From an uncultured Clostridium sp. (GTDB lineage Bacteria > Bacillota > Clostridia > TANB77 > CAG-508), in contig CAOJGX010000012.1 of assembly GCA_948435735.1 (NCBI GenBank), forward strand, positions 1-39,848: 39,848 bases of DNA, given 5' to 3'. Positions 26,348 through 34,581 of the stretch are shown piece after piece (the first letter of the stretch is position 1; each line of letters begins with the position of its first letter). Position numbers and translations under genes: made by a program. Under the pieces are notes generated by a model that was given only the letters and a program-made list of their open reading frames with translations, did no database searches and was not told where the DNA came from.

Positions 26348-26452
26348 CACCTCCCTCAAAAATGAACTCATTCTTATAATAAATTTTTTTGCCTCCCATT
26401 TATTATATTTTTGTATTTCTTCAAAAAACTTCTTTCAAACTCTATGTAATTT

Positions 26453-26481
26453 ATTATAGCACACATACTCTATTTTTCCTA
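26453..26481 (-). promoter_or_regulatory. Possible extended -10 promoter for accA
   Basis: TGC TATAAT (26461-26453) with a weak -35 TAGGAA at 17-bp spacing, in the 150-base gap between accD and accA. Confidence 0.4.
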
Positions 26482-26523
26482 CGATTTTCAAAAATAGAAT
26501 AAAAACAACAACTCAACTAATTA

Positions 26524-27365
26524 CTATTTATGAAATTTTATAATCCTCCAAAGCGTCTCCTTCATATCCTTCCTCTCCACAATTTTATCCACAAATCCAT
26601 GCTCCAACAAAAACTCTGCTGTTTGAAAACCTTCTGGCAAATCTTCACCAATCGTCTGTTTAATAACTCTCTTGCCCGCAAAACCAATCATCGCATTCGG
26701 TTCTGCCAAAATAATATCTCCGAAGAGAAGCAAAACTTGCCGTCACTCCGCCATACGTTGGGTCTGTCAGCACCGAGATAAACAAGCCGACCTGCCTCAT
26801 TTAATTTCGCAACTGCACTCGATGTTTTCGCCATTTGCATCAGTGAAATAATCCCTTCCTGCATTCTCGCTCCACCAGAAACAGAAAATATAATCAGTGG
26901 CAACTTTAATTCAATTGCCTTCTCAATCGAATACGTAATCTTCTCGCCAACAACACTGCCCATACTTCCCATCAAAAAATTTCCATCCATGACACAAATG
27001 ACAACATCCTCTTGATTAATTTTTCCTGTTCCACAAACCACAGCTTCATCCATGCCAAGTCTATCTTGCAAGCCTTTTAATTTAGCTGCATAATCTTCTA
27101 ATTCCAATGGATTTAACGTTTTTATATTCAATTCAAATGGCTTAAAAGAATTTTCATCCAACGTTTGCCAAATTCTACGTCTACTTGATAAGCGGAAATG
27201 ATTTCCACAATTCATGCATACACTGTGGTTTTTATGCAAATCTTCTTTGTACAGAATTTCTCCACATTTGTCGCATTTCATCCATTTTCCGATTGGAATA
27301 TCGCTTTTGCTTTCTGGGGTTCGGATGTTTTTAGAACCTCTTTTTTTGATTTTGTCTATGACCAT
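26524..27365 (-). CDS. accD: Acetyl-CoA carboxylase carboxyltransferase subunit beta, read through two CGG +1 shifts
   Basis: 279-residue partner of AccA. The start is ATG 27365 behind GGAGG. The four-cysteine zinc ribbon CDKC and CMNC lies near the N-terminus. The crotonase-fold region follows ([18 protein letters not shown], then [12 protein letters not shown]). The frame breaks at CGG 26789-26787 and again at CGG 26722-26720. Skipping each C gives [16 protein letters not shown] and then [14 protein letters not shown], the normal AccD sequence, across all three frames. The 22 codons between the sites exist as AccD only in the intermediate frame, so both events are needed. There is no other in-frame CGG. 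accC is upstream, accA downstream. Confidence 0.88.
26720..26722 (-). other. Second CGG +1 recoding site in accD
   Basis: Context GCT TCT CTT CGG AGA TAT, in the frame reached after the first shift. Skipping the C gives S-L-G-D-I-I. It lies 66 bases after the first site, a multiple of three. Four-base form CGGA, preceding codon CTT. Confidence 0.85.
26787..26789 (-). other. First CGG +1 recoding site in accD
   Basis: Context GAG GCA GGT CGG CTT GTT. Skipping the C gives A-G-G-L-F-I-S. It is in frame with ATG 27365 (576 bases). Four-base form CGGC, preceding codon GGT. Confidence 0.85.
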
Positions 27366-27402
27366 GATTTCCTCCTTTTGATATGTTCGTATTTGTGTAA
27401 AA

Positions 27403-27429
27403 TTCACATAATTTTCACCTATTTATCAC
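27403..27429. promoter_or_regulatory. Helically phased GTGAA-type repeats upstream of accD
   Basis: On the minus strand, GTGAT, GTGAA and GTGAA begin 11 bp apart (plus-strand TTCAC at 27403 and 27414, ATCAC at 27425). The spacing of one helical turn and the match to the set at 29970-30007 suggest binding sites for a regulator of the cluster. Confidence 0.5.
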
Positions 27430-27451
27430 ATGATTTACATATGGTTGTGTA

Positions 27452-28795
27452 TTACATGTCAAATTCTGTTTTGATGAAGGATGTGTCAAAATTACCTGAG
27501 ATGAAATTTTCATTTTCTAATATTTGATATAAAAAATCAATGTTCGTGTTAACACCATCTATGACGCATTCTTCAAGTGCAACTTTCATTTTGGCAATGG
27601 CTTCTTCTCGATTGGAAGCATGCACAATGATTTTGGCAATCATAGAGTCATATACTGGTGGAATTTTATAACCAGTATAAACTGCTGTGTCAATTCTAAC
27701 TCCGTTTCCACCTGGCAAATGTAAATCCATAATCGTTCCTGGACATGGCATAAAGTTATTTTCTGGGTTTTCAGCGTTGATTCTGCATTCTATGCTGTGA
27801 CCTTTGACAGAAATATCGTTTTGCGAATAGCTTAATTTCTCCCCTGACGCAATTCTCAATTGCTCCTTTACAAGATCAATACCAGTGACCCATTCGGTAA
27901 CAGGGTGTTCCACTTGAATTCTAGTGTTCATTTCCATAAAATAAAAATTTTTGTGTTTGTCAACTAAAAATTCGATTGTCCCAGCATTGGAATAACGTGC
28001 TGCCTTTACAGCATTCAAGGCTGCTTCTCCCATTTTTTTTCGTAATTTTGCATCCAAAACAGTAGACGGACTCTCTTCCAAAACCTTCTGATTGCGTCTT
28101 TGCACCGAGCAATCTCTTTCGCCCAAATGAATACAATTTCCATATTCGTCAGCTAATACTTGAATTTCCACATGTCTTGGGTTTTCAATAAATTTTTCTA
28201 TGTAAATTTCGTCATCACTAAACGACAATTTGGCTTCTTGTTTTACAACTTCATAGCTTTCCTTCAATTCTTCCGGTGCTGTAACAAGACGAATTCCTTT
28301 TCCGCCACCACCTGCCGCTGCTTTTATCATGATAGGATAACCAATTTTATCTGCAATTTGGCTCGCCTCATCCAAGCTCTTGATACTTCCTTCTGAACCG
28401 GGAACAACTGGAACTTTCGCACTTTTCATAAGTTCTTTTGCATGTGACTTATTGCCCATTAAATCAATAACTTGATACGATGGGCCAATAAATTTGATAT
28501 TACTTTCTTCGCACATTTTAGCAAAATTAGCATTTTCCGATAAAAATCCAAAGCCCGGATGAATGCTATCTGCACCTGTTCCACAAGCCGCTTCTAAAAT
28601 ATTTTTAATATTCAAATAACTTTGACTCGATTTTGCAGCACCAATACACACGGCTTCATCTGCCAAACGTGTATGCAAAGCATCTCTATCTGCTTCCGAA
28701 TACACCGCAACCGTAGAGATTCCAAGCTCTCTACACGCTCGAATAATTCGCACTGCAATCTCGCCACGATTGGCGATTAATACTTTTTTAAGCAT
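27452..28795 (-). CDS. accC: Acetyl-CoA carboxylase biotin carboxylase subunit
   Basis: 447-residue ATP-grasp enzyme that carboxylates the biotin on AccB. N-terminal [25 protein letters not shown], the ATP-binding glycine loop [11 protein letters not shown] (residues 159-169), the [14 protein letters not shown] strand and the catalytic region [15 protein letters not shown] are all present, and the length is standard. It follows fabZ by 85 bases. No in-frame CGG. Confidence 0.97.
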   Translation of the reverse strand: MLKKVLIANRGEIAVRIIRACRELGISTVAVYSEADRDALHTRLADEAVCIGAAKSSQSYLNIKNILEAACGTGADSIHPGFGFLSENANFAKMCEESNIKFIGPSYQVIDLMGNKSHAKELMKSAKVPVVPGSEGSIKSLDEASQIADKIGYPIMIKAAAGGGGKGIRLVTAPEELKESYEVVKQEAKLSFSDDEIYIEKFIENPRHVEIQVLADEYGNCIHLGERDCSVQRRNQKVLEESPSTVLDAKLRKKMGEAALNAVKAARYSNAGTIEFLVDKHKNFYFMEMNTRIQVEHPVTEWVTGIDLVKEQLRIASGEKLSYSQNDISVKGHSIECRINAENPENNFMPCPGTIMDLHLPGGNGVRIDTAVYTGYKIPPVYDSMIAKIIVHASNREEAIAKMKVALEECVIDGVNTNIDFLYQILENENFISGNFDTSFIKTEFDM

Positions 28796-28880
28796 TTTTT
28801 CATTCCTTTCTGTTTGACAAAACTTTATTTAAGTCGCACAAGTAAACAGAAACCTCATCTCTATTTGCTTGTGCAACTTC

Positions 28881-29306
28881 TTATCCCACAATTGCAAACG
28901 TCAACTCTCCTTTTGCTGCCACTTGCCCATCAACAGTAGCAATAGCCTCACCAATTCCAATTGGACCTTTTTTCTTGATAATTTTGACTTCTAATTTTAG
29001 CACATCTCCCGGAACAACTTGCCTTTTAAAACGCAATTTATCAATTCCGCCAAACAACGCATTTTTCCCTTTATTTTCTTCCATTGACAAAATCGCTACT
29101 GCTCCCGTCTGTGCCAAAGCCTCCACAATTAGCACACCCGGCATAATTGGCTGACCCGGAAAATGCCCAGCAAAATGTGGTTCATTTATACAGACATTTT
29201 TGTACGCTGTACAACTTTCTCCTGGTACATATTCTTCCACTTGATCAATCATCAAAAATGGTGCACGTTGTGGAATAATTTGCATAATTTCGTTTATATT
29301 TAACAT
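28881..29306 (-). CDS. fabZ: 3-hydroxyacyl-[acyl-carrier-protein] dehydratase
   Basis: 141-residue hot-dog-fold enzyme that dehydrates 3-hydroxyacyl-ACP. The active-site helix is intact: His48 in [12 protein letters not shown] and Glu62 in EALAQTGA. Full family length. It lies between fic and accC in the cluster, with the fic stop 13 bases upstream of its ATG. Confidence 0.97.
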   Translation of the reverse strand: MLNINEIMQIIPQRAPFLMIDQVEEYVPGESCTAYKNVCINEPHFAGHFPGQPIMPGVLIVEALAQTGAVAILSMEENKGKNALFGGIDKLRFKRQVVPGDVLKLEVKIIKKKGPIGIGEAIATVDGQVAAKGELTFAIVG

Positions 29307-29318
29307 ATTTCCCCCTTT

Positions 29319-29936
29319 TTAATCATTATCCTTTTTTAAATCTGCTAAATGATAGGCATGATATCCTTCATAATCATAACTTGCGTCAATCCCTTTCATA
29401 TAAACCTCTCTATTATTTATCTCATCAGTTAACGCATTTTTTAACAAAGTCTTGATTTCTAAATTCCTAATCGGACTTCTTTCCATCGCCAATAAATAAT
29501 CTTCTTTATCAATTTTGCTCCAATCAATCACTTTACCAATTTCTTTTCTTAAAATTCTATCTAACCAAATTCTTGTGCTTCTTCCATTGCCTTCTCTAAA
29601 TGGATGGGCGATATTCATTTCAATATATTTTTCTACAATTTCATCAAAATTCGATTGTGGCATGTTATCAATCTGTTTTAATGCTTCCTCTAAATACATA
29701 ACAGAAGCAAATCGAAAATTATTTTTAGCAATATTCTCCTTGCGAATTTTTCCTGCAAATTCATAGATGTCCTCAAACAAAAATTGATGAATTTTTGATA
29801 AACCTGCAAATGTTCCCACCTCAACGTCTTCTAGTTTTCCTGTTTCAAACAATTCTAGTGCTTTCTTTTTGGTTATTTTTTCTTCCATTTTGGCAAGTTC
29901 TAATTGACTTTTTATGCCCAATTTATTTTCTAACAT
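29319..29936 (-). CDS. Fic-domain protein with C-terminal inhibitory motif
   Basis: 205-residue Fic protein (AMP transfer from ATP to a target hydroxyl, or a variant). The catalytic motif HPFREGNGRSTR at residues 111-122 is intact. Near the C-terminus, S186-Y-D-Y-E190-G191 matches the Fic autoinhibition consensus [S/T]xxxE[G/N], the class III arrangement in which the inhibitory helix is on the same chain, so no separate antitoxin is needed; none is seen. It starts at ATG 29936 behind AAGGAG and sits inside the fatty-acid cluster between accB and fabZ, an unusual place. It has its own TATAAT (29968-29963), overlapped by phased GTGAA repeats. The target is unknown. Confidence 0.87.
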   Translation of the reverse strand: MLENKLGIKSQLELAKMEEKITKKKALELFETGKLEDVEVGTFAGLSKIHQFLFEDIYEFAGKIRKENIAKNNFRFASVMYLEEALKQIDNMPQSNFDEIVEKYIEMNIAHPFREGNGRSTRIWLDRILRKEIGKVIDWSKIDKEDYLLAMERSPIRNLEIKTLLKNALTDEINNREVYMKGIDASYDYEGYHAYHLADLKKDND

Positions 29937-29962
29937 GACATTTTCTCCTTATGCACAATTTT

Positions 29963-30007
29963 ATTATATTTCACACAAAATTCACCTAATTTTCACTTCA
30001 AGTTCAC
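29963..30007 (-). promoter_or_regulatory. Promoter and four phased GTGAA repeats upstream of fic
   Basis: Minus-strand TATAAT at 29968-29963. Upstream, GTGAA occurs four times exactly 11 bp apart (plus-strand TTCAC at 29970, 29981, 29992 and 30003). No good -35 is seen, so the repeats may bind an activator in its place, or a repressor. A related set lies before accD. Confidence 0.6.
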
Positions 30008-30017
30008 TATACTATGC

Positions 30018-30476
30018 TTATTTAATAACAAATAAAGCCTGCCCATACTCTACCATCTCGTCATCATTGGCCAAAATATCAACAATTTCCCCATCAAATT
30101 CGGATTCGATTTCGTTCATTAATTTCATGGCTTCAATAATACACAAAGTATCACCTTTTTTAACTTTGCTTCCGATTTTTACAAAGGCTTCTGCTGTTGG
30201 AGATGATTTTGAATAAAATGTTCCAACCATTGGAGATTTTACAATATTTCCTTGTAACTTCGTTTCTTCATTTTTGACTTCCACAGGAGCTTGTGCTTGA
30301 ATGATATTCATTGGTGGTTGAGGCTGTGGAATTACAGTTGGAACAGGTGCTGAAAGTTTTTTTCCATCTTCTTTTTTCATGCTGATTTTTATTCCGTCTG
30401 GAAATTCGATTTCTAATTCTGTTAATTTTGAATTTCCCATATCGTCCATTAATTTTTTGATTTCATGATATTCCAT
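30018..30476 (-). CDS. accB: Acetyl-CoA carboxylase biotin carboxyl carrier protein
   Basis: 152 residues from ATG 30476, which has GGAGGAG at good spacing; a second ATG 15 bases upstream is less likely. The C-terminal biotinyl domain carries EAMKLMNE with the biotinylated Lys118, preceded by a Pro/Gln-rich linker (VIPQPQPPMNIIQ) and a helical N-terminal dimerisation part. It carries CO2 between AccC and AccA/AccD. Lies after fabF, with an inverted repeat pair in the gap. Confidence 0.96.
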   Translation of the reverse strand: MEYHEIKKLMDDMGNSKLTELEIEFPDGIKISMKKEDGKKLSAPVPTVIPQPQPPMNIIQAQAPVEVKNEETKLQGNIVKSPMVGTFYSKSSPTAEAFVKIGSKVKKGDTLCIIEAMKLMNEIESEFDGEIVDILANDDEMVEYGQALFVIK

Positions 30477-30509
30477 TTTTTTCTCCTCCATATTCTACCA
30501 TAATCTCTC

Positions 30510-30640
30510 TGTAGGGGCGACTAGTAGTCGCCCGCATCTCATTTTATTAACAACAAAATTGTCCATTCTTTATATTTCATAAATAATAATTTTATCTTTT
30601 GCATTTCATTTTACACGGGCGATTAATAATCGCCCCTACA
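30510..30640. repeat. Inverted pair of the 25-bp palindromic repeat between fabF and accB
   Basis: Left copy 30510-30534 (TGTAGGGGCGACTAGTAGTC core, with compensated changes that keep the palindrome) and right copy 30616-30640 (ATTAATAATCGCCCCTACA). They enclose 81 bases within the transcribed cluster. Confidence 0.85.
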
Positions 30641-30641
30641 T

Positions 30642-31880
30642 TTATCCTTCGTATTTTTTGAAAATGATGCTACCGTTGTGACCGCCAAATCCTAATGAAT
30701 TTGACATGGCATATTGGATTTGCGCTTTTCTTGGGGTATTTGGTACAATGTCTAAATCGCATTCTTCGTCTGGTGTTTTGTAATTTATCGTTGGTGGCAC
30801 GATTCCTGTTTCAATCGCTTTGATACATGCAATGGCTTCTACCCCTCCTGCTGCACCTAGTAAATGTCCTGTATTGCCTTTGGTTGAACTCATCATGACG
30901 CTTTTGCTTGCTTCTCCAAAAGCCGTTTTGACAGCAGCAGTTTCTCCAGCATCGTTTAGGTGAGTTGAGGTTCCGTGTGCATTGATATAATTGATTTGCT
31001 CTGGTTTGATTTTTGCATCTTCTATAGCAAGTGTCATAGCCCTTGCTCCACCTTCTCCATTTGGGGCTGGTGAAGTAATGTGATAGCTGTCTGAACTGGC
31101 TCCATAGCCGACTATTTCTGCATAAATTTTTGCGCCTCTTTTTTTGGCATGTTCTAATTCTTCTAGCATAATCAAGCCACATCCTTCTCCCATGACAAAT
31201 CCATTTCTTTCTTTGTCAAATGGAATGCTAGCTCTTGTTTTATCTTCTGCAGTTGACAATGCTTTCATATTAGCAAAACCGGATACTGCAATTGGCGTGA
31301 TAGGTGCTTCTGTTCCACCTGCCATTATGATATCTTGGTATCCATGTTTTATCATACGAAAAGCTTCCCCGATGGAATCGGTTCCACTAGCACATGCCGT
31401 TGTTAAACAAAATGATTGCCCTTTTGCTCCAACTTCTATAGAAACATTACCAGCTGCCATATTGCTAATTGCCATTGGGATGAAAAATGGTGATACTCTA
31501 CCAGGTCCTTTCTCGTTTAAAAGTGTTGTACCAGTTTCTGTGGTGATTAAACCACCAATTCCAGAACCAACAATAACACCAAAGCGTGTTGCATCAATTT
31601 CTTCTACTTTTAACTGGCTGTCTTGCATGACTTCCTTCGCAGCTACTAAGGCAAATTGTGTGAAACGATCCATTCTTTTGGCTTCTTTTTTGTCAATATA
31701 TTCTTCTGGAGTAAAGTTTTTGACTTCTCCTGCTAGATGAACTTTGTGGTCTGTTGTGTCAAATGCTGTGAGTTCATCGATTCCACATTTTCCTTCTTCG
31801 ATTCCTTTCCAAAATTCTTGTACGTTGTTTCCAATTGGGGTGATACAACCTAATCCGGTTATGACTACTCTTCTTTCCAT
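30642..31880 (-). CDS. fabF: 3-oxoacyl-[acyl-carrier-protein] synthase II
   Basis: 412-residue condensing enzyme that extends acyl-ACP with malonyl-ACP. The Cys-His-His triad is present: Cys163 in TTACASGTDS, His in NAHGTSTHLND and His in GNTGHLLGAAG. The N-terminus MERRVVITGLGCITPIG is typical. Length is normal. It follows fabG. No in-frame CGG. Confidence 0.97.
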   Translation of the reverse strand: MERRVVITGLGCITPIGNNVQEFWKGIEEGKCGIDELTAFDTTDHKVHLAGEVKNFTPEEYIDKKEAKRMDRFTQFALVAAKEVMQDSQLKVEEIDATRFGVIVGSGIGGLITTETGTTLLNEKGPGRVSPFFIPMAISNMAAGNVSIEVGAKGQSFCLTTACASGTDSIGEAFRMIKHGYQDIIMAGGTEAPITPIAVSGFANMKALSTAEDKTRASIPFDKERNGFVMGEGCGLIMLEELEHAKKRGAKIYAEIVGYGASSDSYHITSPAPNGEGGARAMTLAIEDAKIKPEQINYINAHGTSTHLNDAGETAAVKTAFGEASKSVMMSSTKGNTGHLLGAAGGVEAIACIKAIETGIVPPTINYKTPDEECDLDIVPNTPRKAQIQYAMSNSLGFGGHNGSIIFKKYEG

Positions 31881-31912
31881 TTTTTATTTTCCTTTCTTTT
31901 TCTGGGGTTTTA

Positions 31913-31935
31913 GGTCGGTCAAGACCGACCACTAC
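31913..31935. repeat. Diverged palindrome of the repeat family at the fabG stop
   Basis: GGTCGGTC-AA-GACCGACC followed by ACTACA. It has the same design as the 25-bp repeat (GC-rich palindrome plus CTACA tail) but a different arm sequence. The fabG stop codon falls in the CTACA part. Confidence 0.55.
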
Positions 31936-32678
31936 ATGACCATTCCGCCATCAACGTTGATGGTTTGACCTGTGATGTAGGATGCTTGCTCAGAGGCTAG
32001 GAATTTTACTAGATTGGCCACGTCTTCTGGGGTTCCCATTCTTTTTAGTGGGATTTGGGTGTTGATGTTTTCTTTTTGAGTATCGTTTAGAGCGTTTGTC
32101 ATGTCAGTTGCAATGAAGCCTGGTGCTACAGCATTTACTAGGATATTTCGACTAGCTACTTCTCTGGCTAAACTTTTCGTAAAGCCAATGATACCTGCTT
32201 TTGAAGCAGAATAATTCGTCTGACCTGCATTTCCTGCAACACCTACAACAGATGAAATGTTAATGACTCTGCCTGATTTTTGCTTAATCATAAGTGGAAT
32301 GACGTTTCGTGTTACATTAAATGTCCCTACTAAATTAATATCAATGACACTTTCAAAATCTTCTTTTGCCATTCTCATTAACAAACCATCTTTGGTGATT
32401 CCTGCATTATTGACTAAAACATCAATTTTACCTAATTGCTCAATGGTTTCTTTAACCATTTTTTCTGCTTCCTCAAACTTTGAAACATCGCCTTGAACCA
32501 AAGCACATTTGACATGAAAATCTGTTTCAATCTCCTGTTTTAATGTTTCTAATTCTTCGTTCATCGCTCTATAGTTAATTGCTACATCATAGCCTTCTTT
32601 GGCTAATTTCATGGCAATTTCTTTACCAATACCTCGTGCTGCACCTGTAATTAAGGCTGTTTTTTTATTTTCCATCAT
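31932..32678 (-). CDS. fabG: 3-oxoacyl-[acyl-carrier-protein] reductase
   Basis: 248-residue NADPH-dependent short-chain dehydrogenase for the first reduction of the elongation cycle. The nucleotide-binding TGAARGIG is at residues 11-18, NNAG follows, and the catalytic Ser-Tyr-Lys set lies in ISSVVGVAGNAG...NYSASKAG. I start at the tandem ATG at 32678 behind GGGAGGAG, not at an upstream ATG that lies in repeat DNA. No in-frame CGG. Confidence 0.96.
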   Translation of the reverse strand: MMENKKTALITGAARGIGKEIAMKLAKEGYDVAINYRAMNEELETLKQEIETDFHVKCALVQGDVSKFEEAEKMVKETIEQLGKIDVLVNNAGITKDGLLMRMAKEDFESVIDINLVGTFNVTRNVIPLMIKQKSGRVINISSVVGVAGNAGQTNYSASKAGIIGFTKSLAREVASRNILVNAVAPGFIATDMTNALNDTQKENINTQIPLKRMGTPEDVANLVKFLASEQASYITGQTINVDGGMVM

Positions 32679-32699
32679 TCTATTCTCCTCCCTATGGGC

Positions 32700-32763
32700 T
32701 GTAGGGGCGACTAGCAGTCGCCCGCATTTCATTTAGCACGGGCGATTAATAATCACCCCTACA
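32700..32763. repeat. Inverted pair of the 25-bp palindromic repeat between fabD and fabG
   Basis: Left copy 32700-32724 (TGTAGGGGCGACTAGCAGTC start) and right copy 32739-32763 (ends AATCACCCCTACA, one change), only 14 bases apart. The right copy reaches the fabD stop codon. Confidence 0.85.
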
Positions 32764-33691
32764 TTGTTTTTAATACCTGTATTGCATTTTCTAATGTTTC
32801 TACATTATTTATATTAATACATTTCAAATCTTTGTCTACTTTTTTGACAAAACCAGTTAATGTTTTTCCCGGCCCGATTTCAACAAATGTGTCAACTCCT
32901 TGATTTACCATATATTGGATAGAAGCAGAAAAACGAACTGGATTTGTTACATGAGTTGCTAAAATCTCTTTTACGTTTTCTGTATCAGAATATGGCTTGG
33001 CGTCTATATTTTTGATAACTTGAATGGTTGGTGTTTTCATTTCTATCTTTTCTAATTCTTCTTTTAACGCATCGGAAGCCTTTTGTAACTTACTTGTATG
33101 AAATGGGCCAGCCGTTTTTAGTTCTAAACAACGTTTCGCTCCAGCTTTTTTTAATTCTTCCATTGCAATTTGCACACCTTCTTTATCACCAGAAATCGCC
33201 ACCTGACCTGGACAATTAAAGTTGGCTGGTACAACAAATCCATTTGTTACATTTTTGCAAACCTCTTCTACAACAGAATTTTCTAATCCTAAAACTGCTG
33301 CCATTGCCCATTCTCCCTCTGGCACTAAGTTTTGCATGAATTCGCCACGTTTTTTTACAATTTTTATCACATTTTCAAAATCAATGGCACCTCCATAGTA
33401 CAATGCTGCATATTCGCCTAAACTTAGACCTGCTGTGTATTGTGCTTGGATGTTGTTCTGGTTTAAGATTTCTAAAATAGCAAGGCTCATTGTCAAGATA
33501 GCAAGTTGTGTGTTTTTGGTTTGAAATAACTCTGCTTCTCCTGCATCAAATGTTAATTTTGCGATATCAATTCCTGCAATTTGAGTTGCTTTTTGGTAAA
33601 CTTCTCTTATTGTTTCGTACTTATCATATAAATCTTTTCCCATGCCAACACTTTGTGCACCTTGGCCCGGAAAAATAAATCCTATTTTCAT
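32759..33691 (-). CDS. fabD: Malonyl-CoA:acyl-carrier-protein transacylase
   Basis: 310-residue enzyme that loads malonate onto ACP. The N-terminal PGQGAQSVGMGKD, the nucleophile Ser90 in GLSLGEY, the catalytic His in GPFHTSKL and the C-terminal EIGPGKTLTGFVKK are all present. It is the first gene of the cluster, preceded by a TATAAT box and AAGGGG. acpP and fabH, often next to it, are not in the window. No in-frame CGG. Confidence 0.97.
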   Translation of the reverse strand: MKIGFIFPGQGAQSVGMGKDLYDKYETIREVYQKATQIAGIDIAKLTFDAGEAELFQTKNTQLAILTMSLAILEILNQNNIQAQYTAGLSLGEYAALYYGGAIDFENVIKIVKKRGEFMQNLVPEGEWAMAAVLGLENSVVEEVCKNVTNGFVVPANFNCPGQVAISGDKEGVQIAMEELKKAGAKRCLELKTAGPFHTSKLQKASDALKEELEKIEMKTPTIQVIKNIDAKPYSDTENVKEILATHVTNPVRFSASIQYMVNQGVDTFVEIGPGKTLTGFVKKVDKDLKCININNVETLENAIQVLKTM

Positions 33692-33790
33692 AGCTTTTCC
33701 CCTTATTTTTATGATGATTGTTTGTATTATATAACATCTTTTGGAAAAAGGGAATAGAACGAGCGGTCAGATTTTAATTTTTTTTGATAA

Positions 33791-33823
33791 AAAAATCAAA
33801 GAAAGCTAATTTCTTTGATTTTT
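33791..33823 (-). terminator. Terminator after upp
   Basis: Stem AAAAATCAAAGAAA / TTTCTTTGATTTTT with a five-base loop just after the upp stop; A- and T-runs on both sides allow bidirectional action. Confidence 0.85.
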
Positions 33824-33828
33824 ATCGA

Positions 33829-34455
33829 TTATTTCGTTCCAAATATTCGATCTCCTGCATCTCCAAGACCAGGAACTATATAGCCATTTTCATTTAAACG
33901 TTCATCCATTGCTGCACAATAAATTGGTACGTCTGGGTGAATTTCTTGCATTTTTTGAAGTCCTTCTGGTGCTGCAAGAATACATAAAAATTTTAATTTG
34001 GTGGCACCATTTTCTTTTAACATGGTAATCGCATCTATTGCTGAGCCTCCTGTTGCAAGCATTGGATCAAGGACAATAACTTCTCTTTGGGCTAAATTTT
34101 TTGGTGTTTTATAATAATATTTGACTGGTTTTAGTGTTTCTTCGTTTCGATACATACCAATATGACCAATTTTAGCGTTTGGCATGATTTTGATTAAACC
34201 GTCTAGCATGCCTGTTCCTGCTCTTAAAATTGGTATGAAGGCATAATTTTCTTCATTTATGTTTTGCACTTTCATTTTGCAAATTGGTGTTTCAATTTCA
34301 TTTTCCTCTATTTTAGCATCTTTTAAAGCTTCATAGCAAAGAAGGGTTGATAATTCGCTTATGATTTCTCTAAATTCTTTGGTTCCTGTGTTTTTGTTTC
34401 TTAAAATGGCTAATTTGTGTGAAATAAGTGGGTGGTTTAATTGGATAATACTCAT
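33829..34455 (-). CDS. upp: Uracil phosphoribosyltransferase
   Basis: 208-residue pyrimidine salvage enzyme making UMP from uracil and PRPP. PRPP-binding loop VIVLDPMLATGGSA, the uracil-binding C-terminal GLGDAGDRIFGT, and the N-terminal HPLISHKLAILRNKNTG are all present. It is divergent from pepV and shares a symmetrical promoter region with it. No in-frame CGG. Confidence 0.97.
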   Translation of the reverse strand: MSIIQLNHPLISHKLAILRNKNTGTKEFREIISELSTLLCYEALKDAKIEENEIETPICKMKVQNINEENYAFIPILRAGTGMLDGLIKIMPNAKIGHIGMYRNEETLKPVKYYYKTPKNLAQREVIVLDPMLATGGSAIDAITMLKENGATKLKFLCILAAPEGLQKMQEIHPDVPIYCAAMDERLNENGYIVPGLGDAGDRIFGTK

Positions 34456-34484
34456 AACTTTCTCCTTTTTACTAAATTTATTTT

Positions 34485-34553
34485 AGTGTATAATAGATTT
34501 CAAAATAAGTCAATATTTTATGAATTGACTTATCTTGTATAGAATGATACATT
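34485..34553. promoter_or_regulatory. Divergent upp/pepV promoters joined by an inverted repeat
   Basis: ATAAGTCAAT (34505-34514) and ATTGACTTAT (34524-34533) form a perfect 10-bp inverted repeat whose arms contain both -35 boxes (TTGACT). Each is 17 bp from a -10: TACATT (34548-34553) for pepV and TACACT (34490-34485) for upp. One protein bound here could control both genes. Confidence 0.65.
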
Positions 34554-34581
34554 TATGAATAAAATGACTTAGGAGGTTCTT

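Noticed and set aside
29319-29936. Fic protein as half of a two-gene toxin-antitoxin pair
   Set aside because: No small antitoxin gene lies beside it; the inhibitory motif is on its own C-terminus.
5958-32763. The repeated palindromes as a CRISPR array
   Set aside because: Copies are dispersed between genes in both orientations, with irregular spacing and no spacer pattern.
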